Shown: positions 1 through 7,496, numbered from the stretch's first letter. The stretch is DNA of 9,385 nt from Proteobacteria bacterium UBA1844 (GCA_002338615.1 DDIS01000175.1:1-9385); one strand, 5' to 3'. The notes: generated by a model from the sequence alone, not told the origin. Made by a program: numbers and translations.

Positions 1-2
1 CG

Positions 3-1940
3 CGCCTCCGGCAACGCGTGCGTGGCCGGGTCGAACTCAGCGCACTCGATGCGCGCGAAACAGGCATCTACCTGGCCCACTGCTTTGCACCAACCGGCCG
101 CCCGTTCGCGACATTGTTTGCGCCGGGCAGCGCCGAGCTTTTGTTTGATTTAAGTAGCGGGACACCGCGGCTGCTGAACGTGCTGGTCGAATCCGTGCTG
201 GCTGCAGCCATGCAACTCGAGTGCGACGAGATCGATCTGCCATTGATCCAAAAAGTAGCTGAAACGGAACACGGACTTACCGCCAGCAAGGCTCCTGCTC
301 CCGAAAAGACGCCAGCCGCAGCGGAAGTGGCCGCAGAACCTTCGGTCGGAGGCTCGAACACAATCACCACGCGCAGCCTCGTAGTGGACAGCGCTGGCGC
401 CGCGAACCAGCGACCCAGACTTGATACAACCCTGCCTGACCTTGATGAACTGGCGCCGGAACTCGCGGGCGGCAAACGACGTGACCCGGTTAAGGCGCTA
501 CCCCAACAGCCGCCGCCAACAAGCCGCTCAAACGAACCAATGTCAGCAGCGCCGCCGCGAACGGCCGACGCCGGACCCAGTCGATCACAATTCGATCAGC
601 CAGCAGCTATGCATGCGGACGACGATGCGATCCCGACACTTTTCAGCTCGGCCCGGATGGTCGCGCCGACCCGCGCTGACAACCTGCGAGAACCAACCGT
701 CACTCCGGAAGTGCCAGCAGCGCCACCGGCACCCACAGCACAAGCGAAACCTCCCGGCGTAGCGAAAACGGTTTCCGCTGCCGGTACCGCAACAGACGCA
801 GCACCGCCTGACGCGCAACAGCCGCAGCAGACCGCAGATGAGCAACATCCTGATACAGACCCGCCAGCCTGGGACCGGGATCCAACACTCGCCGAACTGC
901 GTCCGGACCTCGAAGCGCTCGAACTCGCATTGGCGCAATCTACGGATCCGGAGCCAGAGCGAAAAGCCGTTCCGACTGAGCCGGATCCGGTGGTCGAACT
1001 CAAGGAACCAACGTTCTACGGCGTGCCTGAAATCACGCTGGATGTTGCGATCCAGCAAAAGATCAGCGAGGCCACCGAGGCATTGAAAAAGCACGATGCC
1101 ACGATCGCCGAAGAGGACTTTGACAGCGCGCCGAAAGCACGTGACGTGGCACAGAATAAGCCAGCAAGAACCGAGACCAAACCGGCTCCGCAAGGCGCAC
1201 CCAAGGTCGCACCTGAAGTCGCAGCCAAGGCTGCACCGAAACCTGCTGCCATGGCGGCGGAGAAGCCGGCAACAAAAGCGGCGACGGAGCCGAAATCGGC
1301 GCCGCTGCCAAAGCAGAAGCCGCCAGCTTCAGCGCCAGCCAGGAACAGTGATTTTGATGAGCTGGCCGCCGGTATCGCGAACGCACGGACACTGGAAGAT
1401 GTCGACGATCGCATGGCCGAAACGCTGTTTGGCGAAGAATTTAGCGCCATCGCGGCGCAGGTTGTCGCCCAAGTCGCGGCAAACGCTCCGGATTCCGGGG
1501 ACAGCTACGACGATAGCGGTTCTCTCGAACTGGAATTGGTAAACGACGAAAGCGACGATGCACAGGACGACCCCGGCGAAACCGAATTCGAACGTGAATT
1601 CAAAAATGTGTATGGGGAGAAGGCGCTCGAGGTATCGCTGCAATCGGACGTACCGAGGGCTGGCCTGGATCTCTCGGCATCGCAACGCCTCGCTACTGTG
1701 CGCGCGTTAAATGCCAACAGGGGGCACGCGGCAGCAGCCGCGACGCGAAGTGCGCCGCATGCCAAAGGCAGTACGCCAACGCGGTCGCAACCCCAAGCGG
1801 CGCCGCAGCCGATCGAGGAACAGATCAGCACCTCTATGACGCAAACATTGCGTGCGCTCAATGCACGGCCCAAGCCGGCAAATGACGATGATGATGACGC
1901 GCCTAAGAGTGGATTCTTCAGCCGCTTCAAACGCAGCTAG
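3..1940 (+). CDS. GspA/ExeA-like AAA+ ATPase, C-terminal part with long disordered tail (5' end cut by window edge)
   Basis: The reading frame is open to the left edge. A GTG at 18 is in frame, but coding similarity continues upstream of it (LRQRVRGRVELSALDARET), so the true start lies outside the window. The first ~85 residues match the end of an AAA+ module of the GspA/ExeA/MshM type: the LRQR..L..L segment, then a helical lid with the sensor-2-like motif SSGTPRLLN. Walker A and B motifs would lie upstream and are not visible. The remaining ~550 residues are rich in Ala, Pro, Asp, Glu and Lys and are probably disordered. They include a K/A/P-repetitive stretch (residues ~376-440 counted from the GTG at 18), a short helix-like segment (DVDDRMAETLFGEEF), two copies of an RALNA motif, and a basic end (GFFSRFKRS) after a run of Asp. 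Family members drive envelope assembly such as secretion, pili or exopolysaccharide export; which one applies here cannot be told without the upstream neighbours. The TAG stop at 1938-1940 is clear. Confidence 0.75.
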   Translation, partial: RLRQRVRGRVELSALDARETGIYLAHCFAPTGRPFATLFAPGSAELLFDLSSGTPRLLNVLVESVLAAAMQLECDEIDLPLIQKVAETEHGLTASKAPAPEKTPAAAEVAAEPSVGGSNTITTRSLVVDSAGAANQRPRLDTTLPDLDELAPELAGGKRRDPVKALPQQPPPTSRSNEPMSAAPPRTADAGPSRSQFDQPAAMHADDDAIPTLFSSARMVAPTRADNLREPTVTPEVPAAPPAPTAQAKPPGVAKTVSAAGTATDAAPPDAQQPQQTADEQHPDTDPPAWDRDPTLAELRPDLEALELALAQSTDPEPERKAVPTEPDPVVELKEPTFYGVPEITLDVAIQQKISEATEALKKHDATIAEEDFDSAPKARDVAQNKPARTETKPAPQGAPKVAPEVAAKAAPKPAAMAAEKPATKAATEPKSAPLPKQKPPASAPARNSDFDELAAGIANARTLEDVDDRMAETLFGEEFSAIAAQVVAQVAANAPDSGDSYDDSGSLELELVNDESDDAQDDPGETEFEREFKNVYGEKALEVSLQSDVPRAGLDLSASQRLATVRALNANRGHAAAAATRSAPHAKGSTPTRSQPQAAPQPIEEQISTSMTQTLRALNARPKPANDDDDDAPKSGFFSRFKRS

Positions 1941-1989
1941 GTGTCGCAGGCCGAACTCAAATAACAGCAACACAACGCGGGCACGTCGC

Positions 1990-1998
1990 TGGTATAGT
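1990..1998 (+). promoter_or_regulatory. Candidate extended -10 promoter for the diguanylate cyclase gene
   Basis: TGG followed by TATAGT (1993-1998) fits the extended -10 consensus TGn-TATAAT with five of six -10 bases. No good -35 box lies 16-18 bases upstream, as expected for extended -10 promoters. Transcription would begin near 2005, leaving a leader of about 28 bases before the ATG at 2033. This is inferred from sequence only. Confidence 0.4.
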
Positions 1999-2032
1999 CT
2001 CGGCCCAATAATAGCGGTGACGGAATACCACC

Positions 2033-3100
2033 ATGGATAAGCGCCAATCCGGGCTTGAAACCTGGAGCAATATCAGCGAGTTTGACCGGAACTCCGGCGG
2101 CGTTCATGGTGCCCTGCCCATAATTCTGGCGCTCGCAAGTGCTCTTGGTATAGCGCCTTTTATGGTGCTTCGCTTCATGCATGGCGAGATCCTCATGGGA
2201 CTACTCGATGCATGCATCGTGAGCGGCATGTTGCTACTCGGTACGTTCGTGTATCGAACACGCCGGGTACGGGCAGCCAGTATCGCGTTGTCCGCGTTTT
2301 GCGTGGCCGCATTGCTCACCACGGTCCATTTCAGCGGCGCACACCAGGTGTTGTGGGCATACCCGTGCGTCATGGCCATCTACTACCTGTTACGTCCACG
2401 AGAAGCGACGGCGCTCGTCCTGGTGATGATTGCAGGTGTTTTGCCGGCATTGATGCGCGAGACAGATGCTTTTACTACCACGTCCACCATTGTCACGCTG
2501 GTCCTCATTGGTGCCTTTTCCTATTCGTTTGCCGCGGCCGCGAATCGGCAACATAAACTCCTGTTGCAACTTGCAACCCGGGATCCCCTGACCGGCGCGG
2601 GAAATCGTCGTGCACTTGATGAGAAGCTCAACGATGTCGTTGCAAGCTCCCGGCGTATTCCAGGCAACTCGTCCCTGATCATGCTCGATCTCGATCACTT
2701 CAAGACCGTCAACGATCGGCACGGCCATGCCAAGGGCGACGAAATACTGTGCCGTATAACCGAGATAGTGAACTTGAGAATTCGGGTAACGGATAGTCTG
2801 TACCGCATTGGCGGCGAGGAGTTTGTGGTTGTCGCGGAACACCAGAGCCTGGAGAAAGCGGCACACCTTGCCGAACAATTCCGAACCCTGGTTGAAGCCA
2901 ACGAACTGGTTCCGGACCGGCCGGTGACAATTTCGCTGGGCGTTGCAGAACTCTGCGCCGGCGAGTCCGGCAGCGAATGGCTGGGCCGCGCCGACGAAGC
3001 GCTCTACGCTGCAAAACGAAAAGGTCGAAATACGACGGCGCTGGCCAAGCCCAATGTGGCGAAGATTTACTCGGTGCTCTCGAGCGCAGAGTCGATATAA
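2033..3100 (+). CDS. Membrane-bound diguanylate cyclase (GGDEF domain)
   Basis: This 355-residue protein should make cyclic di-GMP from two GTP at the inner membrane. Residues ~25-170 form a multi-pass membrane region of about six hydrophobic segments (for example 26-46, 52-74, 80-98, 106-121, 124-141, 151-170) with no recognised periplasmic sensor domain. The GGDEF domain covers ~180-340. It begins with DPLTGAGNRRALD (184-196), has the metal/substrate motif LDLDHFKTVNDRHGHAKGDE (218-237), and carries an intact GGEEF active site at 260-264. RVTD at 251-254 lies exactly five residues before GGEEF, the position of the inhibitory I-site (RxxD), so product feedback inhibition is expected. No EAL domain is present. 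The ATG at 2033 has a weak ribosome site (GGTGACGGA) about 8 bases upstream. The 3' end overlaps the convergent DUF885 gene by 34 bases. The signal sensed is unknown. Confidence 0.93.
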   Translation: MDKRQSGLETWSNISEFDRNSGGVHGALPIILALASALGIAPFMVLRFMHGEILMGLLDACIVSGMLLLGTFVYRTRRVRAASIALSAFCVAALLTTVHFSGAHQVLWAYPCVMAIYYLLRPREATALVLVMIAGVLPALMRETDAFTTTSTIVTLVLIGAFSYSFAAAANRQHKLLLQLATRDPLTGAGNRRALDEKLNDVVASSRRIPGNSSLIMLDLDHFKTVNDRHGHAKGDEILCRITEIVNLRIRVTDSLYRIGGEEFVVVAEHQSLEKAAHLAEQFRTLVEANELVPDRPVTISLGVAELCAGESGSEWLGRADEALYAAKRKGRNTTALAKPNVAKIYSVLSSAESI

Positions 3101-4860
3101 CGATCCACGACCTCGTTCAACATCTCGAGCGGCAATGCTCCGTTTGCGAGAATGGCGTCGTGAAACTCGCGCAAATCAAAATTTTTGCCAAGTAATTCTT
3201 CGGCACGACGACGCAACTCCCAGATTCGTAGTTCACCCAGCTTGTAAGCGAGAGCCTGGCCGGGCCAGGAAATATAGCGATCAATCTCGGCGCGAATATT
3301 GCCCTCCGACAAGGAGGTATTGTCGGACATGAAATCGATAGCCTGCTGCCGGCTCCAGCCCTTGGCGTGGATACCGGTATCAATAACCAGCCTGCAGGCG
3401 CGCCACATTTCGTAGCTCAAACGCCCAAAGTGCTCAAAGGGAGTCTGGTAGATACCCATCTCGACGCCCAGCTTCTCCGCATACAAACCCCATCCTTCGC
3501 CGAAGGCGCTGAAATAGAGGTCATTTCGAAATGCCGGCACATCCTGCATTTCCGCGGCAATCGCATTCTGGTGGTGATGACCCGGGACCGCCTCGTGCAA
3601 GGTCAACGCAGGCAATTCATAGAGTGGACGCTGATCGAGCGCGAACGTATTGACCCAGAACTCACCACCATGATCGCCACCCGGTGGACTGCTGTGGTAG
3701 GCGCCCGTCGTGTAGTTCGGCGCGATCTCATCCGGAACCGGCACAATGCCATAGGGTTGCCGCGGTAACAGACCGAAAAAGCCGGGCATACGATAGTCAA
3801 TGCGCTTCGCGATTCTCGCTACCTGTTGCAAGAGTTGTTCGGCCGACGTCGCGTAAAATTGCGGACCGGTACGCAAGTACTCGGCAAAAGCATCAAAGTC
3901 GCCAGTAAACCCGAGTTCATCGATGATTGCCTGCATTTCCGTCTTGATCCGAGCAACTTCAGCCAGGCCAATTTCGTGGATCTCGTCGGCCGCAAGATCT
4001 GGAATGGTCGTGTAACGTTTGATCGCGAACGCGTAATACGCCTTACCGTCGGGCCGTTGTTCCGCGCCTATGGTTTCGGACGCCGGATATTCCGTGTCGA
4101 GATACTGCGCTACGCGGGAGAACGCCGGCATGACCTGATCCGCGATCACGGCGCGGCCGAGCGCGCTGAGTCGCCGTTGCTCGTCGTCACTCAGCGCAGT
4201 ACTCATAGTGCGGAAGGGCTCGTAAAAGCTGCTGTCTTCGGGGTCGTCCTTAACCTGCGCACGGATCGTCGGCAGCACGCCGTCGATCACGATCTGTGGC
4301 AGGACAAAGCCACTCTCTGCACCCTGCTCCATGTTGGCGAGGTTCTCCGCAAAATAGCGCGGGATATCGGCAAGCCTTGCAAGGTAAGCTTCGTAGTCCT
4401 CGACCTCGCGCATGCGCACGCCGTTGCTCGCGGTCAGCGCGTTCATGTAAAAGCCGGAAAACGTGTTGAACGGAATGCGCGCCACATTGAGTTCATGCGC
4501 GCGGATGGAATCGTCGAGCACCCAGGCAAATAATTTCGCGTTGACCTGCACGCGCTCATCCAGCGTTGACTGATCCAGGTCACGAAGGCGTGCCCTGAAT
4601 TTTGCCAGCGCATTCAGCTCGCGGCCGAGCTCTTCCGGTGTTACTGAAGGCATCCGGTCGTTGCCGGAGCTAAGACCCGCCTGGGTAGCCGCAATCGGGT
4701 CCGCGGCGAGGTGGAACTCCCAGTAATCCGCCATGATCGCGTCGAGCTGCAACCCGGAATTTGCGCCAGGTGAACCGCCCGTTGCCGTATCGGCGAGTGC
4801 CGCTTGCGCGAACAAGAAGGCGGCGCAAAAAAGTACCGCCCGTAGTTCAAGTTGCAACAT
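3067..4860 (-). CDS. Secreted DUF885-family zinc metallopeptidase
   Basis: The 597-residue protein belongs to the DUF885 family, which is related to zinc peptidases. It starts with a Sec signal peptide (hydrophobic residues ~7-22, likely cleavage after ALA at 21-23), so it acts in the periplasm or outside the cell. The zinc-site motif HEAVPGHHHQ is at 422-431 (HExxxGH type), and a downstream EGWGLYAE (455-462) probably supplies the third ligand, as in other gluzincin-like enzymes. The C-terminal block RYISWPGQALAYKLGELRI (528-546) is typical of the family. Length is normal and there is no frameshift. The ATG at 4860 is 15 bases after the stop of the M28 peptidase gene, so the two are very likely co-transcribed. 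A weak AGG lies just upstream of the start. The substrate is not known; peptide or dipeptide hydrolysis is inferred from family and partner. The stop at 3067-3069 lies inside the convergent cyclase gene. Confidence 0.9.
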   Translation of the reverse strand: MLQLELRAVLFCAAFLFAQAALADTATGGSPGANSGLQLDAIMADYWEFHLAADPIAATQAGLSSGNDRMPSVTPEELGRELNALAKFRARLRDLDQSTLDERVQVNAKLFAWVLDDSIRAHELNVARIPFNTFSGFYMNALTASNGVRMREVEDYEAYLARLADIPRYFAENLANMEQGAESGFVLPQIVIDGVLPTIRAQVKDDPEDSSFYEPFRTMSTALSDDEQRRLSALGRAVIADQVMPAFSRVAQYLDTEYPASETIGAEQRPDGKAYYAFAIKRYTTIPDLAADEIHEIGLAEVARIKTEMQAIIDELGFTGDFDAFAEYLRTGPQFYATSAEQLLQQVARIAKRIDYRMPGFFGLLPRQPYGIVPVPDEIAPNYTTGAYHSSPPGGDHGGEFWVNTFALDQRPLYELPALTLHEAVPGHHHQNAIAAEMQDVPAFRNDLYFSAFGEGWGLYAEKLGVEMGIYQTPFEHFGRLSYEMWRACRLVIDTGIHAKGWSRQQAIDFMSDNTSLSEGNIRAEIDRYISWPGQALAYKLGELRIWELRRRAEELLGKNFDLREFHDAILANGALPLEMLNEVVDRYIDSALESTE

Positions 4861-4875
4861 GGTGCCTGGTCCCGG

Positions 4876-6606
4876 TTAGTTCTCGGCTACCTCGCGCAGG
4901 GCCTTGATGCGAGCAGCTTCGAACTCGTCCCCCGGGTTCCACGTCGGCATCTCATCAGCGTTGGCTATCGCAAGCCCCGTCCAGTACCCCAGCAATGCGT
5001 CCGATACCATGCCGTCGAAATTCCAGCTTGGGTCGTACTCGTCAGACGGCTGGTGGTAATTCACGTCGGTGTAATGATCGACCTGCTGCTTGCCCCACTC
5101 TGGCGGCCGATCGACAAAATCCGTTCCTGTGTCGAGGTACATCGCCGGCACACCGATTTTCGCGAAACTGAACTGGTCGGAACGATAGAAATAGCCACGA
5201 TCAGCGAACTGGTCCGGCTTCACAACGCGACCTTGTTCCTTGGCAATCATCGTGACGATATTGTCGATCGATGACTTGCCCAGCCCGACAAAGGTTACGT
5301 CGTGAGTGTGGCCCCAGATATTGCCGCCATCGTAATTCAGGTTCGCGGCAATTTTCCCAGGCGGAAACGTCGGATGCGTTGCATACCATTTTGAGCCGAG
5401 CAGGCCTTGCTCTTCGGCGGCCACCAGTGCGACGAGAATAGAACGACGCGGTGCTTTCGGTAGCGCCTCGATGGCTTTCGCGATTGCCAGAACCTGCGCA
5501 ACACCGGATGCGTTGTCCATTGCGCCGTTATAAATCTTGTCTCCGGCCTCATTCGGCGTGCCAATACCCAGGTGGTCATGATGCGCCGTGTAGATGACCG
5601 CTTCATCCTTGAGTTCCGGATCGCTGCCTGGAATCAGCCCAAGCACGTTGGCCGTCTCAACGCGGCTGAGTGCGACGTCCATACCGATCGATGTCGTAAT
5701 GCCAAGCGGCACAGGCTCGAAATCGCGGTTATAGGCCGACTCGCGCAATGTATCGAGATCCAGTCCGGCCATCTCCACCAACTTGCGCGCGCTGTCTTCG
5801 GTGACCCAGGCATTGATTTTAGTGCGCGGCTCATCACCGGCCGGCAGTTCGAATTGTTCGCCGGTCCATGAGGTCTGGACGACCTGGAACGGATAGCCGG
5901 CTGATGCGTTAGTGTGAATGATTATGGCGCCAACGGCGCCCTGCTTCGCAGCGCTGAGGTATTTATAATCCCAGCGCCCATACCAAAGCCGCGTTTCGCC
6001 GCCGAACAATTCCGGGTCCCAGTCCGGGTCGTTATTCATAATAACCAGGATTTTGCCTTTGAGGTCGGCGCCTTTAAAGTCGTCCCAGTCATACTCCGGC
6101 GCCTGGATGCCATAACCCACGAAGACCAGTTCTGCATCTTTTACCTCGGCACGATCAGCCTGCTCGCCGCTGCTGACGATGAACTGGTCCCATTGCTTCA
6201 GGGTCAGCGACTTGTCATGGCCCTTGAAAGTCCAGCTGTCTGGCTGAGTAGCACTTACGCCGACGAGATCAAATTTCTGCTCCCAGCTACCGTCACTCGC
6301 ACCGGGCTCGAGCCCGAGTTCAGCTATACGACCGGCAAGATATTTGCGTGCCATGACATCGCCGCGACTCCCCGGTCCACGACCTTCGTAGCGATCATCC
6401 GAGATCTCGATGATGATATCGCGCATGAAATCACCGGTAATTTCATTCGCCGCATTTTCAGCGGCTGCGCTGTCCGACATTGAAGCCGTTGCGGCACTCC
6501 CGGACTCGCCGGCATCGTCAGCCATGGGTTCCGCAGGCTCATCACCGCCGCAGCCCGATAAACCGAGAACCATGAGAATAAGAAATAACGCGTAAATCCT
6601 GTGCAC
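4876..6606 (-). CDS. M28-family aminopeptidase lipoprotein with PA domain
   Basis: The 576-residue protein is a co-catalytic zinc aminopeptidase of family M28. The N-terminus is a lipoprotein signal with lipobox LSGC (Cys19), followed by an acidic/Ala/Ser linker (~20-55), so the mature enzyme is tethered to an envelope membrane. Gly rather than Asp follows the Cys, which favours the outer membrane. A PA (protease-associated) insert covers ~150-280. The M28 core runs ~318-550, with every expected residue in place: His342 and Asp344 (AHHDHLG), bridging Asp364 (MDNASG), catalytic Glu398 and ligand Glu399 (AAEEQGLLGS), Asp426 (NYDGGN) and His518 (YHQPSDEY). The start is GTG at 6606, fixed by a strong AGGAG (6616-6620) nine bases upstream. 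The gene is first in an operon with the DUF885 peptidase. The likely role is trimming N-terminal residues from external peptides to feed uptake. Confidence 0.93.
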   Translation of the reverse strand: MHRIYALFLILMVLGLSGCGGDEPAEPMADDAGESGSAATASMSDSAAAENAANEITGDFMRDIIIEISDDRYEGRGPGSRGDVMARKYLAGRIAELGLEPGASDGSWEQKFDLVGVSATQPDSWTFKGHDKSLTLKQWDQFIVSSGEQADRAEVKDAELVFVGYGIQAPEYDWDDFKGADLKGKILVIMNNDPDWDPELFGGETRLWYGRWDYKYLSAAKQGAVGAIIIHTNASAGYPFQVVQTSWTGEQFELPAGDEPRTKINAWVTEDSARKLVEMAGLDLDTLRESAYNRDFEPVPLGITTSIGMDVALSRVETANVLGLIPGSDPELKDEAVIYTAHHDHLGIGTPNEAGDKIYNGAMDNASGVAQVLAIAKAIEALPKAPRRSILVALVAAEEQGLLGSKWYATHPTFPPGKIAANLNYDGGNIWGHTHDVTFVGLGKSSIDNIVTMIAKEQGRVVKPDQFADRGYFYRSDQFSFAKIGVPAMYLDTGTDFVDRPPEWGKQQVDHYTDVNYHQPSDEYDPSWNFDGMVSDALLGYWTGLAIANADEMPTWNPGDEFEAARIKALREVAEN

Positions 6607-6615
6607 AGCAAAACA

Positions 6616-6620
6616 CTCCT
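6616..6620 (-). promoter_or_regulatory. Shine-Dalgarno site deciding the GTG start of the M28 gene
   Basis: AGGAG on the minus strand, followed by TG, sits nine bases before the GTG at 6604-6606. No ATG in this frame gives a complete lipoprotein signal, so this site supports the GTG start. Confidence 0.7.
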
Positions 6621-6642
6621 GTATTTAGTAATCGGCGCCGAC

Positions 6643-6656
6643 GCTGTCCAGACAGC
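6643..6656. promoter_or_regulatory. Perfect 14-base inverted repeat upstream of the M28 gene
   Basis: GCTGTC-CA-GACAGC is a perfect palindrome 37 bases upstream of the M28 start, in the divergent region between the peptidase operon (minus) and tRNA-Arg (plus). It could be an operator or a small leader hairpin. No regulator can be assigned, and short palindromes also occur by chance. I did not find a convincing promoter for the M28 operon in this region. Confidence 0.25.
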
Positions 6657-6762
6657 TTGCGAAACCATGGGGCACGTGGCCGCCGGCGACGTCATGGGAC
6701 GCAGCCTAGTACCATAGACCCGATTTTGCCAGTCGTGTGCCATTAACGTCCGCGCAGTTTGC

Positions 6763-6780
6763 TACAATCGCTCGCGGTCC
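6763..6780 (+). promoter_or_regulatory. -10 box and GC-rich discriminator of tRNA-Arg
   Basis: TACAAT (6763-6768) matches the -10 consensus in five of six positions and lies 12 bases before the tRNA. The bases between are very GC-rich (CGCTCGCGGTCC), the kind of discriminator seen in stable-RNA promoters under stringent control. The -35 region around 6740-6746 is a poor match. Confidence 0.55.
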
Positions 6781-6857
6781 GCCCCGGTAGCTCAGCAGGA
6801 TAGAGCACCAGATTCCTAATCTGGGGGTCCCATGTTCGAATCATGGTCGGGGCGCCA
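6781..6857 (+). tRNA. tRNA-Arg (anticodon CCT)
   Basis: This 77-base tRNA folds into a complete cloverleaf. The acceptor stem is GCCCCGG with TCGGGGC (one G-T pair), and the D stem is GCTC/GAGC. The anticodon stem CCAGA/TCTGG encloses the loop TTCCTAA, giving anticodon CCT at 6815-6817. The T stem CCATG/CATGG has loop TTCGAAT. Discriminator G and an encoded CCA (6855-6857) complete it. It reads the AGG arginine codon, which is usually rare in genomes of this type. It stands alone with its own -10 box. Confidence 0.97.
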
Positions 6858-6956
6858 AGTTCGACTACCTGAGTCATTCCTATCCTCGGAATTCGCCTGT
6901 AAGCAGAGAAAGGCATGCGGCGCGCGCGAGAAACTTGTGACAGGCTTGGCATTTCG

Positions 6957-6982
6957 ATGACCTGCTGCCAGGTCATGCAGGT
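6957..6982 (+). promoter_or_regulatory. Two overlapping, mutually exclusive hairpins in the tRNA-Arg/peroxiredoxin spacer
   Basis: A perfect 8-base-pair hairpin is formed by ATGACCTG (6957-6964), loop CTGC, and CAGGTCAT (6969-6976). A competing stem pairs ACCTGC (6960-6965) with GCAGGT (6977-6982) around an 11-base loop. Both use the same left arm, so they cannot form together. They lie 36-62 bases before the peroxiredoxin ATG. No T-run follows directly, so this is not a typical rho-independent terminator. It may be a leader switch, a protein operator or a processing structure; the function is unknown. Confidence 0.35.
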
Positions 6983-7018
6983 TCTCTTTGGCTCGAAGTA
7001 ACACGAGAGAAATAACCG

Positions 7019-7492
7019 ATGCTGGTCACAGGTTCCAAAGCGCCGGAATTTGTATTGCCTGACCAATCGGGTCGGGACGTCGCACTGTCAGATCTCTTGC
7101 AAAGCGGACCGTTGCTTTTGTATTTCTATCCGGCAGATTTCACCCGTATCTGTACGCGAGAAGCCTGTGAAATACGTGATCGCTTCGACGACATTCAATC
7201 GGTCGGCCTGAATATCGCCGGTATCAGTCCACAGGATGTCGACAGTCATCAGCGCTTTCACGCGCAGCATAGGCTGCCCTTCACGCTCCTATGCGACCCC
7301 GGCAAAGTTGTGATCGAGATGTACCAGGTCAGCGGCCCGCTCGGCATCGGCGTACGTCGCGCAAGCTACCTGATTGAGCAGGATCGCAGCATCAAGGATT
7401 CGGTACTGGCCGATGTCCGGCTGGCCAGACACGTCGATTTTATTGAACGCGCAATTGCATTACGCGAAGCGGCCGGCATGAAAACACTTTGA
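7019..7492 (+). CDS. BCP/AhpC-TSA-type peroxiredoxin
   Basis: The 157-residue thioredoxin-fold protein should reduce hydrogen peroxide or organic hydroperoxides in the cytoplasm using thioredoxin or a similar donor. The active-site block YPADFTRICTREACEIRD (37-54) keeps the PxxxTxxC signature, with peroxidatic Cys45, Thr42, and a second Cys50 five residues later. That is the resolving-cysteine position of atypical 2-Cys BCP enzymes. A conserved-type Arg (113/114, in VRRASYLI) completes the catalytic set. The usual Pro-Gly or Pro-Val between Thr and Cys is replaced by Arg-Ile. There is no signal peptide. The ATG at 7019 has a purine-rich GAGAGA about nine bases upstream. The nearest upstream gene on this strand is tRNA-Arg, 161 bases away, and no clear promoter was seen between them. 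The TGA stop is four bases from the stop of the convergent histidine phosphatase gene. Confidence 0.9.
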   Translation: MLVTGSKAPEFVLPDQSGRDVALSDLLQSGPLLLYFYPADFTRICTREACEIRDRFDDIQSVGLNIAGISPQDVDSHQRFHAQHRLPFTLLCDPGKVVIEMYQVSGPLGIGVRRASYLIEQDRSIKDSVLADVRLARHVDFIERAIALREAAGMKTL

Positions 7493-7496
7493 GATG

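Noticed and set aside
585..1450. Several minus-strand open frames across the ATPase tail, rich in Ser, Cys, Arg or Ala
   Set aside because: These are complements of Ala/Pro-rich codons. The biased composition follows from the + strand repeats.
3826..4533. Long + strand open frame antisense to the DUF885 gene
   Set aside because: Its translation shows no recognisable domain or composition of a real protein, while the opposite strand encodes a complete peptidase with catalytic motifs. It is a shadow of GC-rich codon usage.
5914..6483. Open + strand frame inside the M28 gene
   Set aside because: It lies wholly opposite conserved PA/M28 coding sequence and has no motif of its own.
6920..6929. 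Alternating GC run (GCGCGCGC) that could favour Z-DNA
   Set aside because: It is too short and common in GC-rich spacers to support a claim.
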